From contig NZ_RJTN01000019.1 of the NCBI RefSeq assembly GCF_005497185.1, positions 32,268 to 96,267 on the forward strand: a DNA stretch of 64,000 nucleotides, given 5' to 3'. The translations under genes were made by a program, and so were the position numbers. Below, piece by piece: positions 19,708 to 31,797 of this stretch (position 1 is the first letter of the stretch; every line of letters begins with the position of its first letter). The stretch is from Pectobacterium polonicum (GTDB lineage: Bacteria; Pseudomonadota; Gammaproteobacteria; Enterobacterales; Enterobacteriaceae). Below the pieces are notes generated by a model. That model saw only the letters and a program-made list of their open reading frames with translations, was not told where the DNA came from and did no database searches.

Positions 19708-19787
19708 CTTAGTCCAATCCCAATAATATTGCTCCATGAATATTCCAGGGTTCTACAAGATTCTGATTGCTGTTGAGGATAAAAATA

Positions 19788-21095
19788 ATGTCTACCACCT
19801 CATTGGATCACTCGCCGACAGCGCAGCGTACTGAACGGCTTAAACGTATCCAGACTGTTTCTTTGCTTTTACTGTTTCTTGCAGGGATCATCAATTTTCT
19901 CGATCGCGGTTCGTTGTCAATTGCAAACGAAGCCATTCGTGCCGATCTGGGACTCTCTGCCACGGAATTTGGCGTGCTCCTCTCCGCTTTTTCACTCTCC
20001 TATGGTATTTCGCAGCTACCTAGCGGATTGTTACTCGATCGCTTTGGCCCGCGCGTTGTACTGGGTGCCGGTTTACTGTTCTGGTCAAGCATGCAGGCGA
20101 TGGCCGGAATGGTGAATAATTTTTCACATTTCATCATGTTACGTATTGGTTTGGGGATCGGTGAAGCGCCCTTTATGCCCAGTGGCGTAAAAGTGATCAC
20201 CGATTGGTTCACAGCGAAAGAACGCGGCCTGCCAATGGGGATCTTCAATTCATCGACCACTATCGGCCAGGCTTTTGCACCACCGATCCTGGTCGCGCTG
20301 ATGCTGGCATTTGGCTGGCGTATGATGTTTGTCATCATTGGTATCGCAGGGATCGCCATCGCATTGTGCTGGTATGCCTGGTATCGCAACCGTGACAAAT
20401 TTGTGCTGACTCAGGAAGAGAAAGACTACCTGAATGCTGGCACCAAACCCGCATCGCAAACACGCGTTACGCTAAAAGAATGGGGCGCGTTGTTTAAACG
20501 CCGCACCGTCTGGGGGATGATCCTTGGCTTTAGCGGTGTTAACTACACTGGCTGGCTGTACCTCTCCTGGCTACCGGGCTACCTTCAGGCAGAACGCGGG
20601 CTGAGCCTGGCAAACACCGGATGGGTTGCTGCCATTCCCTTCCTTTTTGGCTCTATCGGTATGCTTATCAATGGCACCGTCGCGGATCGCCTGGCACGCA
20701 GAGGCTACTCCCTCGCCAAAAGCCGTAAGTCACTCATCTGTCTGGGTCTGGTATGTTCTGCGGCATGTACGCTGCTGGTTGTTCAATCAACATCAACCAC
20801 AATGGCCGTCGCGTTTATCAGTCTGGCGCTATTTTTTGTCCACTTCGCGGGAACATCAGCGTGGGGGTTGGTACAGGTAATGGCTCCCTCACGTATGGTC
20901 GCTTCGGTCAGCAGCATCCAGAATTTCGGTAGCTTCATTTTCGCGTCCTTTGCCCCTATCGTTACCGGCTGGGTCGTGGACAAAACGCACTCATTTAATT
21001 TGGCACTCGTGGTGTGCTCTTGTGTGACGTTTGCAGGGGCGCTGGCTTACTTCTTTATCGTGAAAGATCCTATAGAAGAAGCCCCAGAAGCATAA
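19788..21095 (+). CDS. MFS transporter, anion:cation symporter family (hexuronate/aldonate type)
   Basis: Twelve-segment inner-membrane symporter of 435 residues. The N-terminus [22 protein letters not shown] and the segment [25 protein letters not shown] are characteristic of the ACS family that includes ExuT, GarP and LgoT. The start ATG 19788 has GAGGA upstream. It is followed after 43 bases by uxuA, so the natural substrate is probably a sugar acid that feeds into mannonate, such as a hexuronate or galactonate-type compound. Which one is not decided by the sequence. Confidence 0.9.
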   Translation: MSTTSLDHSPTAQRTERLKRIQTVSLLLLFLAGIINFLDRGSLSIANEAIRADLGLSATEFGVLLSAFSLSYGISQLPSGLLLDRFGPRVVLGAGLLFWSSMQAMAGMVNNFSHFIMLRIGLGIGEAPFMPSGVKVITDWFTAKERGLPMGIFNSSTTIGQAFAPPILVALMLAFGWRMMFVIIGIAGIAIALCWYAWYRNRDKFVLTQEEKDYLNAGTKPASQTRVTLKEWGALFKRRTVWGMILGFSGVNYTGWLYLSWLPGYLQAERGLSLANTGWVAAIPFLFGSIGMLINGTVADRLARRGYSLAKSRKSLICLGLVCSAACTLLVVQSTSTTMAVAFISLALFFVHFAGTSAWGLVQVMAPSRMVASVSSIQNFGSFIFASFAPIVTGWVVDKTHSFNLALVVCSCVTFAGALAYFFIVKDPIEEAPEA

Positions 21096-21138
21096 CATCG
21101 CCACCTATTTTCGATATTCAGTAGCAAGGAGTAACATT

Positions 21139-22326
21139 ATGGAACATACATGGCGCTGGTACGGCCCTAACGACCCCGTATCATTAGATGATGCACGTCA
21201 GGCAGGCGCGACGGGTATTGTCACCGCACTGCATCATATCCCGAATGGCGAAGTATGGCCGGTAGAGGAAATCCAAAAACGGCAGGCGCAACTGGCAGAA
21301 AAAGGTCTGGTCTGGTCTGTGGTTGAAAGCATTCCCGTACACGAAGAAATCAAGACGCATACGGGGCGCTATCAGGAATACATTGCCAACTACCAACAAT
21401 CCCTGCGTAATCTCGGAAGCTGTGGTATTGACACGGTCTGCTATAACTTCATGCCGATACTGGACTGGACGCGTACCGATCTGGCATACCCAATGCCAGA
21501 TGGTTCACGCGCCCTGCGGTTTGATCACATTGCATTCGCCGCATTCGAACTGCATATCCTCAAACGGCCCGGCGCAGAGCAGGACTACAATGACGATGAA
21601 CGTGCAGAGGCAAGCGCCTATTTTGCAGCAATGAGCCAGCAGGATATTGATACGCTGACCCGCAATATCATTGCAGGCCTGCCTGGAGCGGAAGAAGGCT
21701 ATACGCTCGATCAATTTCAGGTGCAATTAGACCGCTATCAAGGTATCGATCGTGCCCAACTGCGGGAAAATATGGCTTACTTCCTGAAGGCCATCGTCCC
21801 TGTGGCCGAAGGGGCTGGTATTGTGCTGGCAGTGCATCCAGACGATCCACCGCGCCCAATTTTAGGGCTACCGCGCATTGTCTCAACCATTGAAGACATG
21901 CAGTGGCTGAAAGAAACCGTCGATAGTATCCACAATGGTTTTACGCTGTGTACCGGTTCATACGGTGTACGTGCGGATAACGATCTGGTGAAAATGACGG
22001 AAACCTACGCTGACCGCATTCACTTTATGCATCTGCGTGCCACTAAACGTGAAGCGAATCCAAACAGTTTCCATGAAGCCGACCATCTGGATGGCGATGT
22101 CGATATGGTTGGTGTGGTAAAAGCCGTGCTTGCGGAAGAACAAAAACGCCGCCGTCAGGGAAACCAACGCGCCATTCCGATGCGTCCCGACCACGGTCAC
22201 CAAATGCTCGATGACCTGAAGAAAAAGACCAATCCAGGCTATTCAGCGATTGGTCGCCTGCGTGGTCTTGCAGAGGTGCGTGGCGTTGAAGTAGCACTGA
22301 AGAAGACATTTTTCGCACAAGACTAA
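21139..22326 (+). CDS. uxuA: Mannonate dehydratase UxuA
   Basis: Cytosolic enzyme that dehydrates D-mannonate to 2-keto-3-deoxygluconate in glucuronate catabolism. The 395-residue protein follows E. coli UxuA nearly throughout, from [16 protein letters not shown] and [15 protein letters not shown] to [17 protein letters not shown] and [13 protein letters not shown], which contain the metal-binding His, Cys and Asp residues. AAGGAG lies at the right distance from the ATG. uxuB is not adjacent, unlike in E. coli; instead an MFS transporter precedes it. In soft-rot bacteria the product enters the central route of pectin breakdown. Confidence 0.96.
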   Translation: MEHTWRWYGPNDPVSLDDARQAGATGIVTALHHIPNGEVWPVEEIQKRQAQLAEKGLVWSVVESIPVHEEIKTHTGRYQEYIANYQQSLRNLGSCGIDTVCYNFMPILDWTRTDLAYPMPDGSRALRFDHIAFAAFELHILKRPGAEQDYNDDERAEASAYFAAMSQQDIDTLTRNIIAGLPGAEEGYTLDQFQVQLDRYQGIDRAQLRENMAYFLKAIVPVAEGAGIVLAVHPDDPPRPILGLPRIVSTIEDMQWLKETVDSIHNGFTLCTGSYGVRADNDLVKMTETYADRIHFMHLRATKREANPNSFHEADHLDGDVDMVGVVKAVLAEEQKRRRQGNQRAIPMRPDHGHQMLDDLKKKTNPGYSAIGRLRGLAEVRGVEVALKKTFFAQD

Positions 22327-22350
22327 GCGTTAACGTCTTCCCCCAGTCGC

Positions 22351-22416
22351 ATGGATGAGTTCGTCTCAGCATCGGAAGAACAGGCCAGACAGTTTGTGCA
22401 AACGGTGCTGATATTT
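22351..22416 (+). pseudogene. Relic of a chemoreceptor 3' end
   Basis: This short stretch is nearly identical to two separated parts of the chemoreceptor gene at 16767-18770. Its first ~26 bases match 18579-18604 (ATGGATGAGNTCGTCTCNGC) and the rest matches 18716-18758 (GAAGAACAGGCCAGACAG then CAAAC-GTGCTG-TATTT). About 110 bases between the two parts are missing, and the junction sits at a shared GAACA. There is no gene here, only a scar of a second chemoreceptor copy on the same strand. Confidence 0.85.
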
Positions 22417-22436
22417 CCCTTCTTCACCAACTCCCC

Positions 22437-22462
22437 CGCACAGGTCGGAAACGGCCTGTGCG
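22437..22462. terminator. Stem-loop after uxuA and the chemoreceptor relic
   Basis: Arms CGCACAGG / CCTGTGCG around a 10-base loop directly abut the stop of the convergent GFA-family gene. The T-tract is short, so it is a weak or bidirectional terminator. Confidence 0.55.
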
Positions 22463-22831
22463 TTATTCCCAGCGCGGGCAACAATCCTCGAACGAGTGCG
22501 ACGTTGGCTTCAGCTCTGGGCTGTTTTTCTCATCAAAATTCCCAATCGTTAGTGCAACGGTCGGTTCATCATCAATCGCCCCCAACGTACTGCCGCAGCG
22601 TGGGCAAAAAGCCCGACTGGAGTAATCAGACGAACGATAACGCGCGGGCTCGCCGCCTTCACCAACCCACTCAACCGCCGCTTTGGGGAACTCAGCCCAC
22701 AGCAGCGTTGGCGCACCGGAGTGTCGCTGGCAATGAGTACAAGAGCAGGCATGGGGATTTCCCGGCTCACCCGTGGCCCGGAAACGAATCTGGCCACATA
22801 AACATCCACCCAAATATGATTTCATCGTCAT
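22463..22831 (-). CDS. GFA/CENP-V-family zinc protein
   Basis: Small protein of 122 residues with the Mss4-like zinc fold of the GFA (glutathione-dependent formaldehyde-activating) family. The zinc ligands are visible as GGCLCG (residues 9-14), CSCTHCQRHSG and FCPRCGS. Most members of this large family have no proven reaction, so I claim the fold only. GGAG lies eight bases before ATG 22831. It is a single gene, convergent with the uxuA unit. Confidence 0.88.
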   Translation of the reverse strand: MTMKSYLGGCLCGQIRFRATGEPGNPHACSCTHCQRHSGAPTLLWAEFPKAAVEWVGEGGEPARYRSSDYSSRAFCPRCGSTLGAIDDEPTVALTIGNFDEKNSPELKPTSHSFEDCCPRWE

Positions 22832-22986
22832 TCCACGCTCTCCCTATCCTGCCAGTATCAATATTCGCCATAGATGATATAAGTAATATGTTAACCTTAT
22901 GATCCATTTACCAGGGAGTGACGCCCTGTTCCTGCGCCGGCTCTCACGATAATAAAATCTACAGACCTGTAAACTGCAAAAACAAC

Positions 22987-24177
22987 ATGAAACTCATAAA
23001 ACTACCGTTACTGGCGCAAATCTCATCCGCTCATCTGGTGAGTCACCTCCATATGATGGTGCTGCCTGCACTCATTCCGTTGCTATCAACCCAACGCGAT
23101 ATCAGCTTTGTTGAACTCGGGTTTGCACTCAGCGTATTCAACATAGTCTCCGCCTGCGTGCAGACGCCAATTGGTTTTATGGTGGATCGCATCGGCGCAC
23201 GTCGCACGTTAACCGCAGGTTTAGCGCTCGGAAGCCTTTGTTTTCTTTCGCTAGGATTTTCAGAAAGCTACACCTGGTTAGTCGCCGCAATGGGGCTCGC
23301 AGGGGTGGCGAATGCGGTTTATCATCCGGCAGACTATGCCTTACTCTCGCGCGGAATTGATGAAAAACGCATGGGTCGCGCCTTCTCGGTGCATACGTTC
23401 TCTGGCTTTCTGGGCACGGCCATTGCCCCTGGGATTTTGCTGTCCGTTGCCGCCTTTTCTGGCATCAATAGCGCATTCATCGTTTCTGGCATCATTGGCT
23501 TGCTAACGATCCCACTACTTATGACAGACCGTGATGAACCTAGCCGGGTGAAACCCACGGCGGCAACGAGCACCCAGCCAGGCAAATCGCGCGCGCCTGT
23601 TTTCACGTTGCCGATTTTAGCGCTGCTGATTTTGTTCCTGTTGCTGAATTTAAGTACGGGATCGATCCAAAACTTCTCGGTTACGGCGTTAGTCACAGGC
23701 TACGATTTGTCGCTTTCACAGGCTAACGTGGCGCTGACCGCATTCCTGTTCGCCAGCGCCTTTGGCGTACTGGCTGGCGGTTCATTGGCGGATAAAACCA
23801 AACGCCATGGGCTGGTGGCGACAGCGGCGCTGGCTCTCACCGCCGTACTGGTCAGTATCGTTGCGATGTATTCCTTACCCACCATCGCGCTCGTACCGTT
23901 GTTGGCTGCTGCGGGTTTCCTCTCCGGGATGATCGCACCGTCTCGGGATATGCTGGTGCGCGCCGCCTCACCACCGGGAGCGGAAGGACGGGTGTTTGGT
24001 ATTGTATCCACTGGCTTTAATCTGGGCGGGGCCGCAGGGCCAGTGCTGTTCGGCTGGATGCTGGATCACGGTCACCCTCACGCGATTTTCTGGTCTGCCG
24101 TTATCTTTATGCTGATCACCGCGTTCATCACGCTGCTACAGGAAATGCGCAGCGCCAAACGCCGTGCATTAGCCTGA
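22987..24177 (+). CDS. MFS transporter
   Basis: Inner-membrane major-facilitator protein with about twelve hydrophobic segments, 396 residues from ATG 22987. Loop motif A appears as GFMVDRIGARRTL near residue 70 and a related GGSLADKTKRHGL in the second half. The N-terminus SAHLVSHLHMMVLPALIPLL is that of a family whose members include fosmidomycin-resistance-type exporters, but I cannot name its substrate. The start has no evident ribosome binding site; the GTG at 22918 would add 23 polar residues before the first membrane segment and is less likely. Confidence 0.85.
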   Translation: MKLIKLPLLAQISSAHLVSHLHMMVLPALIPLLSTQRDISFVELGFALSVFNIVSACVQTPIGFMVDRIGARRTLTAGLALGSLCFLSLGFSESYTWLVAAMGLAGVANAVYHPADYALLSRGIDEKRMGRAFSVHTFSGFLGTAIAPGILLSVAAFSGINSAFIVSGIIGLLTIPLLMTDRDEPSRVKPTAATSTQPGKSRAPVFTLPILALLILFLLLNLSTGSIQNFSVTALVTGYDLSLSQANVALTAFLFASAFGVLAGGSLADKTKRHGLVATAALALTAVLVSIVAMYSLPTIALVPLLAAAGFLSGMIAPSRDMLVRAASPPGAEGRVFGIVSTGFNLGGAAGPVLFGWMLDHGHPHAIFWSAVIFMLITAFITLLQEMRSAKRRALA

Positions 24178-24191
24178 TAAAAAACATAAGG

Positions 24192-24248
24192 AAACGTTTT
24201 TCAACGTCGCTGGCGGCGGCTCCAAGGGCGGCGAGCAGGAAGCTCGCC
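24192..24248. repeat. Intergenic hairpin module, copy 1
   Basis: AACGTCGCTGGCGGCGGC followed by AAGGG and the hairpin GGCGAGC-AGGAA-GCTCGCC. The layout matches the module at 57612-57690 and the insert inside the ERIC at 56652-56728, while the hairpin arms differ in sequence. Confidence 0.6.
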
Positions 24249-24250
24249 AT

Positions 24251-24280
24251 AAAAAAAGCCAGCTCCGCAGGGGGCTGGCT
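24251..24280 (-). terminator. Rho-independent terminator after gyrB
   Basis: On the minus strand, stem AGCCAGCCCC / GGAGCTGGCT (one wobble pair) with a 4-base loop is followed by seven T residues, 28 bases after the gyrB stop. It ends the dnaA-dnaN-recF-gyrB unit. Confidence 0.88.
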
Positions 24281-24307
24281 CAGATAACGATAACAACGTA
24301 GACCGAA

Positions 24308-26743
<2,436 letters not shown>

Positions 26744-27829
26744 TTAGTCCTGTGATTGAACCGTTATTTTACCCTGTTCTACGCGGAACATCTTGCCCTT
26801 TTCACCAATCATGTCCTCTATCTGCTCAGCGCTAACCGCACTGACAAAAACCTGTGCATGAGTGGCTTTTAACCGTTCAGCCAGCAAACGGCGGCGGGTA
26901 CTATCCAGTTCGGAAGCAAAGTCATCGATCAGATACAGACAGCGCAGTCCGTTCTGACGGGTGAGAAATTCACCCTGAGCCAGCCTCAGCGCACACATCA
27001 GCAGCTTGAGCTGGCCACGGGACAACATATCCTCAACTGCCACGCCGCTGGCGCGGATGCGGAAGTCGGCTTTATGCGGCCCCAGCGCCGTATAACCTAA
27101 CATACGGTCGCGTTCGAACTGCCGTTCCAGCAGTTCGGCATACTCGCTTTCTTTATCCCAGCCGCGCTGGAAAGAGAAACTGAGAGAAAATTCAGGCAAA
27201 AATTGCGTACAGGTCGTGGCGATATCATCGGCAATCGCCGCACTGTACTGCGCACGCCATTCGCTGATACGTTCCGCCAGCGGCACCAGTTCCTGATCCC
27301 AGGCTCTGAGCTGCCCATAGTGGCTCACCTGACGCAGCGCTGCATTACGCTGGCGCAACAAACGCTTCATGTTGCTCCAGGCAGCGAAAAAGCCGGGTTC
27401 ATTATGGAAACAGCCCCAGTCGAGAAAGGCGCGACGATATTTCGGGCCGCCGTTAAGTAAGGTAAACCCTTCAGGGGTAATCAGCTGTATCGGTAGCAGT
27501 TGCGCCAGTTCAGCGACTTTATGGCCGTCGCTGCCGTCAATCCGCACCTTGCTGTCGCCCTGACGGTTTTTGCTTAACCCGACGGATCGCTCCGTTTCAG
27601 TACCGTCAATACGGCCATGTAGCACAAATTCCGGCTGTTCGTGACGAATGACGCGCCCGGCCTGGATGCTGCGAAACGCCCGTCCGTGCCCCAGCGTATA
27701 AATCGCTTCCAGCACGCTGGTTTTACCGCTGCCGTTGGCACCGACCAAAAAATTAAAGCCGGGAACCAGCGCCAAATCGGCCGCCTCGATATTACGGAAA
27801 TCTTTGATGAGAAGACGAGTAAGAGCCAT
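26744..27829 (-). CDS. recF: Recombination mediator RecF
   Basis: SMC-like ATPase that, with RecO and RecR, loads RecA on gapped DNA. The 361-residue protein has Walker [10 protein letters not shown] near residue 31, the ABC-type signature LSRGQLKLL near 275 and Walker [12 protein letters not shown] near 302. It is encoded between dnaN and gyrB, the classical enterobacterial order. Confidence 0.97.
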   Translation of the reverse strand: MALTRLLIKDFRNIEAADLALVPGFNFLVGANGSGKTSVLEAIYTLGHGRAFRSIQAGRVIRHEQPEFVLHGRIDGTETERSVGLSKNRQGDSKVRIDGSDGHKVAELAQLLPIQLITPEGFTLLNGGPKYRRAFLDWGCFHNEPGFFAAWSNMKRLLRQRNAALRQVSHYGQLRAWDQELVPLAERISEWRAQYSAAIADDIATTCTQFLPEFSLSFSFQRGWDKESEYAELLERQFERDRMLGYTALGPHKADFRIRASGVAVEDMLSRGQLKLLMCALRLAQGEFLTRQNGLRCLYLIDDFASELDSTRRRLLAERLKATHAQVFVSAVSAEQIEDMIGEKGKMFRVEQGKITVQSQD

Positions 27830-27878
27830 GTTGCAGTTATCTTAATGATGAAAGGGCAAGTAAACTTGCCCGATAATT

Positions 27879-28979
27879 CTACAACCGCATTGGCATGACG
27901 ACATAGGCCGCCGCACGGCTGGCGCTATCTTCGATCTGCACGCTGGAAACAGAATCAGTCAGCAGTAAACGGACGCCTTCGCACTTCAGCGCGTTCAGCA
28001 CATCCAGTACATAGCTAACGTTAAAGCCGATCTCCATCTCGGTGCCGTCGTACTGCACATCCAGAATCTCTTCCGCTTCTTCCTGCTCTGGGTTGTTAGC
28101 CGTAATTTTGAGCTGATTCTGAATCAGATGCAGACGCACACCGCGGAATTTTTCATTCGATAAAATCGCCGCACGAGAGAAAGCCTGCTTGAGCAGATCG
28201 CAGCTGGCTTCCAGCGTCTTATCCGGGTTCTTCGGTAATACGCGGCGATAATCAGGGAAACGACCATCGACCAGCTTCGACGTGAAAATGAAATCGCCGA
28301 CATGCGCACGAATGTTGTTGCTGCCGATTTGCAGTTGTAGAGGGGTATCACCACCATCCAGCAGACGCACCAACTCCATCACGCCTTTACGCGGCACGAT
28401 CACCGAATGTGAGGGTAAGGATTGGCCAACCGGCATCGAACAGACCGCCAAACGGTGACCATCGGTCGCGACCGTGCGCAGCTCTTCGCCTTCGGTTTCA
28501 AACAGCATACCGTTGAGGTAGTAGCGGACATCCTGATGCGCCATCGAAAACTGTGTCGCTTCGATCAAACGCTTCATCGTCGCCTGTGGCAGAGAAAATT
28601 CGACCTCGCTCTGCCAGTCGTCCAGATTAGGAAAATCCGCCGCAGGTAACGTAGACAGCGAAAAACGGCTGCGGCCAGAGCGCACCAGCATGCGATCGCC
28701 ATCCAACATGATGGTAATCTCTGCGCCTTCCGGCAGCCCCCGGCAAATATCGAACAGTTTACGGGCAGGAACGGTCGTGGCACCCGGCTCATGCGGCTGC
28801 ATCAGCGCAACCTTCGCCACCATCTCCATTTCCAGATCGGTACCGGTCAACGACAGCGCGCCTTCCGTTACCTGAATCAGCAGGTTGCCCAGGATCGGTA
28901 AGGTCGGCCGGCCGCCCAGCGGGCTGCTGACCTGTTGTAATGGCTTTAACAGACGTTCGCGTTCAACAATAAATTTCAT
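27879..28979 (-). CDS. dnaN: DNA polymerase III beta clamp
   Basis: Sliding clamp that tethers DNA polymerase III. The length (366 residues) and start MKFIVERERLLKPLQQVSSPLGGRPTLPILGNLL match E. coli DnaN. The C-terminus ends in YVVMPMRL, part of the hydrophobic cleft that binds clamp-binding motifs. It lies four bases after dnaA and is co-transcribed with it. Confidence 0.98.
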   Translation of the reverse strand: MKFIVERERLLKPLQQVSSPLGGRPTLPILGNLLIQVTEGALSLTGTDLEMEMVAKVALMQPHEPGATTVPARKLFDICRGLPEGAEITIMLDGDRMLVRSGRSRFSLSTLPAADFPNLDDWQSEVEFSLPQATMKRLIEATQFSMAHQDVRYYLNGMLFETEGEELRTVATDGHRLAVCSMPVGQSLPSHSVIVPRKGVMELVRLLDGGDTPLQLQIGSNNIRAHVGDFIFTSKLVDGRFPDYRRVLPKNPDKTLEASCDLLKQAFSRAAILSNEKFRGVRLHLIQNQLKITANNPEQEEAEEILDVQYDGTEMEIGFNVSYVLDVLNALKCEGVRLLLTDSVSSVQIEDSASRAAAYVVMPMRL

Positions 28980-28983
28980 AGTG

Positions 28984-30381
28984 TTATGACGATAGAGTTC
29001 TGATTAAATTGGAAAAATCTTCTTTGATGTCGTGGCTTTCTTCACGCAACTGCTCAATCTTGCGGCAGGCATGCAACACCGTCGTATGGTCACGCCCGCC
29101 AAAGGCATCGCCGATTTCCGGCAGGCTGTGATTCGTCAGTTCTTTCGCCAACGCCATCGCCATCTGGCGCGGACGCGCCACCGAGCGGGAACGACGTTTA
29201 GACAGCAGGTCGGCTACCTTGATTTTATAGTATTCCGCCACGGTCTTTTGAATATTGTCGATAGTAACCAGTTTTTCCTGCAACGCCAGCAGATCGCGCA
29301 GTGCCTCACGCACAAAATCAATGGTAATCGAGCGGCCAGTAAAATTGGCATTCGCAATAACGCGGTTCAGCGCGCCTTCCAGCTCACGCACGTTAGAACG
29401 CAGGCGTTTAGCAATAAAGAACGCCACTTCGCCAGGCAGACGAATGTCATTTTCATCGGCCTTTTTCATCAGAATCGCCACGCGGGTTTCCAGCTCTGGC
29501 GGTTCAATCGCAACTGTTAACCCCCAACCGAAGCGGGATTTCAGGCGGTCTTCCACGCCGTTGATCTCTTTCGGGTAGCGGTCAGACGTCAGAATGATTT
29601 GCTGGTTGCCTTCCAGCAGCGCGTTGAAGGTATGAAAGAACTCTTCCTGCGAGCGCTCTTTATTAGCAAAGAATTGAATATCATCGATCAGCAACGCATC
29701 AACAGAGCGATAGTAGCGTTTGAATTCTTCAATCGCATTGTTCTGCAACGCTTTTACCATATCCTGCACGAAACGCTCGGAGTGCATGTAAACCACTTTC
29801 GCGTTGGGCTTGCGGGCAATGATGCCATTCCCCACCGCGTGCAATAAGTGCGTTTTACCCAAGCCGGTGCCACCATAAAGAAACAGCGGGTTATACGCGC
29901 CGCCAGGGTTGTCGGCCACCTGACGCGCCGCTGCACGCGCTAACTGGTTCGATTTACCTTCAACGAAGTTATCAAACGTATGTTTCGGATTCACATTGGA
30001 ACGGTAGGTATGCTCTGCCTGTACCGGCGAGTTATCCCAGCTTGGTCGTACCGGAGCCGAACGCACCGGCTGCTGCCGCGCAACGCTGACAGGATTGTGG
30101 TGCGACTGCGCTGGCTGGCTTACCGCCTGAACCAGCGGCTTACTGCCCACTTCAAAACGCAGTAAAGGGGCATCCATCCCGCAAAAATCATTCAGCAGGA
30201 CATTGATATTGTTTAAGTATTTATCACGAACCCAATCCAGCACAAAGCGATTGGGGGCGTAGAGCGCCAGAGTGTTATCACTCAGCTCCGCCTGCAACGG
30301 GCGTATCCACATACTGAATTCTGTGGCAGGTAACTCATCCTGCAAACGGGCAAGACACTGCTGCCAAAGCGAAAGTGACAC
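28984..30381 (-). CDS. dnaA: Replication initiator DnaA
   Basis: AAA+ ATPase that binds DnaA boxes and opens oriC. I take the GTG at 30381 with GGAG six bases away; the protein is then 465 residues and begins [29 protein letters not shown] as in E. coli. Walker A is GGTGLGKTH, Walker B is [10 protein letters not shown], and the DNA-binding signature [15 protein letters not shown] is near the C-terminus. The gene is preceded by a region with a perfect DnaA box and many Dam sites, as expected for autoregulation. Confidence 0.98.
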   Translation of the reverse strand: MSLSLWQQCLARLQDELPATEFSMWIRPLQAELSDNTLALYAPNRFVLDWVRDKYLNNINVLLNDFCGMDAPLLRFEVGSKPLVQAVSQPAQSHHNPVSVARQQPVRSAPVRPSWDNSPVQAEHTYRSNVNPKHTFDNFVEGKSNQLARAAARQVADNPGGAYNPLFLYGGTGLGKTHLLHAVGNGIIARKPNAKVVYMHSERFVQDMVKALQNNAIEEFKRYYRSVDALLIDDIQFFANKERSQEEFFHTFNALLEGNQQIILTSDRYPKEINGVEDRLKSRFGWGLTVAIEPPELETRVAILMKKADENDIRLPGEVAFFIAKRLRSNVRELEGALNRVIANANFTGRSITIDFVREALRDLLALQEKLVTIDNIQKTVAEYYKIKVADLLSKRRSRSVARPRQMAMALAKELTNHSLPEIGDAFGGRDHTTVLHACRKIEQLREESHDIKEDFSNLIRTLSS

Positions 30382-30480
30382 GGCGGACTCCACTCGAACA
30401 AGAACGATCAAAAAGAAAAGAATAAGACGTTATTTATGTGACTCATGATTTTTTTGGCGCCTGCGTCATTCACGATTGTT

Positions 30481-30489
30481 TCATACACA
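30481..30489 (+). promoter_or_regulatory. Weak DnaA box
   Basis: TCATACACA differs from the TTATNCACA consensus at one position. It lies about 100 bases before the dnaA start and could contribute to autoregulation. Confidence 0.4.
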
Positions 30490-30623
30490 ATTCAGACAGC
30501 AGACACACCACGTAGCGCGGCGGTTTACCCCGACGATCCCGTCAAAAGGATCGCTAACGGAACCGTGGATCATAACCTAATCCGGCAAAGAGATCTTCCC
30601 CTTCTGCACAGTTTCGATCCTTT

Positions 30624-30632
30624 TTATCCACA
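30624..30632 (+). promoter_or_regulatory. DnaA box
   Basis: Perfect TTATCCACA, the highest-affinity DnaA box, about 240 bases upstream of dnaA and within the Dam-site cluster. It fits DnaA autoregulation. Confidence 0.85.
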
Positions 30633-30787
30633 GGCTATTCTTATCGCCGCTCCCCGTAGCACGCCAGAGGGGCGGCTAGCGCACATTTTACTCGCCCGCT
30701 ATAAAGAGCAACCAAGCATACCCTTGGAGACACGATCGTTACGGTGATATCGATCATGATCTTGCGGGACAGATCGTTGGACGATCC

Positions 30788-30815
30788 TTGCACTTTACAA
30801 TAGAGTCCGTATAAT
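30788..30815 (+). promoter_or_regulatory. rpmH: Sigma-70 promoter upstream of rpmH
   Basis: TTGCAC, 16 bases, TATAAT, directed toward rpmH-rnpA. It is the more distant of two good promoters. Confidence 0.7.
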
Positions 30816-30907
30816 TCCCTGCCCGCGCGTCTACGCCTTTTCTGTGCTCTGGCAGGCAGAAATTCCAAAAATACTGGGAATGGCTGGCGTGTTAAGTGTG
30901 ATGTTAA

Positions 30908-30936
30908 TTGACTCAGGACTGTACAATTATTACAAT
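30908..30936 (+). promoter_or_regulatory. rpmH: Sigma-70 promoter upstream of rpmH
   Basis: TTGACT, 17 bases, TACAAT: near-consensus elements with ideal spacing, about 110 bases before the rpmH start. Several promoters are also known before rpmH in E. coli. Confidence 0.75.
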
Positions 30937-31043
30937 CCTGCCTCTTTCCGTTATATAGCTGTGATATGCGATTGAGGCGTCGGTCATTTTCACGCCGAAC
31001 AGCCAAACGCGTTTACTGTGAAGTTATAATTTTCCAAGTTTAG

Positions 31044-31196
<153 letters not shown>

Positions 31197-31214
31197 TAAA
31201 AGCTAACCCACCGA

Positions 31215-31574
31215 GTGGTTAAGCTAGCATTTCCCAGGGAGTTACGTTTGTTAACTCCCAGTCATTTCACTTTCGTCTTCCAGCAGCCGCAACGGGCTGG
31301 CACGCCGCAAATTACCATCCTCGGCCGCCTGAACTCGCTGGGGCATCCCCGCATCGGTCTTACCGTCGCCAAAAAGCATGTAAAACGTGCTCATGAACGC
31401 AATCGGATTAAACGCCTGACGCGCGAAAGCTTTCGCCTGCACCAACATTCATTGCCTTCAATGGATTTTGTGGTGCTGGTGAAAAAGGGGGTGTCTGAAC
31501 TGGATAACCGCACTCTGACGGAAGCATTGGAAAAACTATGGCGTCGGCACTGTCGTTTGGCTCCCGACTGCTGA
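31215..31574 (+). CDS. rnpA: Ribonuclease P protein component
   Basis: Basic protein subunit of RNase P, which matures tRNA 5' ends. The gene begins with GTG, as in E. coli, and the 119-residue protein reads [21 protein letters not shown]. The RNA-binding signature is [17 protein letters not shown] (near residues 58-74). Its 3' end overlaps yidD by 37 bases. Confidence 0.97.
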   Translation: MVKLAFPRELRLLTPSHFTFVFQQPQRAGTPQITILGRLNSLGHPRIGLTVAKKHVKRAHERNRIKRLTRESFRLHQHSLPSMDFVVLVKKGVSELDNRTLTEALEKLWRRHCRLAPDC

Positions 31575-31795
31575 TCGGGTTGATACGCGGTTATCAACTC
31601 GTTATCAGCCCGTTACTCGGACCACATTGCCGGTTCCGGCCAACGTGTTCGCAATACGGTATTGAAGCAATACGCAGGTTCGGCATGATAAAAGGCTGTT
31701 GGTTGACGCTTAAACGCGTATTAAAATGCCATCCTTTGAACCCTGGTGGTGATGATCCCGTACCGCCAAAAACCGACAATAACAGAGAACATTAA
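31538..31795 (+). CDS. yidD: Membrane protein insertion efficiency factor YidD
   Basis: Small inner-membrane-associated protein of 85 residues that assists YidC-dependent insertion. The family core [18 protein letters not shown] and [15 protein letters not shown] is complete, including the conserved cysteines. It overlaps rnpA and ends two bases before yidC. Confidence 0.97.
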   Translation: MASALSFGSRLLIGLIRGYQLVISPLLGPHCRFRPTCSQYGIEAIRRFGMIKGCWLTLKRVLKCHPLNPGGDDPVPPKTDNNREH

Positions 31796-31797
31796 CG

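Larger units (their letters stand above)
30406..30786. promoter_or_regulatory. Dam-site cluster in the dnaA upstream region
   Basis: Eleven GATC sites occur in 381 bases (at 30406, 30535, 30549, 30568, 30592, 30616, 30734, 30752, 30758, 30772 and 30783), against one or two expected by chance. SeqA binds clustered hemimethylated GATC sites and silences the dnaA promoter after replication in E. coli. The stretch 30382-31055 otherwise holds the dnaA and rpmH promoter regions and no gene. Confidence 0.75.

Noticed and set aside
22351..22902. A 183-codon open frame on the plus strand after uxuA
   Set aside because: Its first 22 codons are the chemoreceptor relic and the rest runs antisense through the GFA-family gene; it is not a coherent protein.
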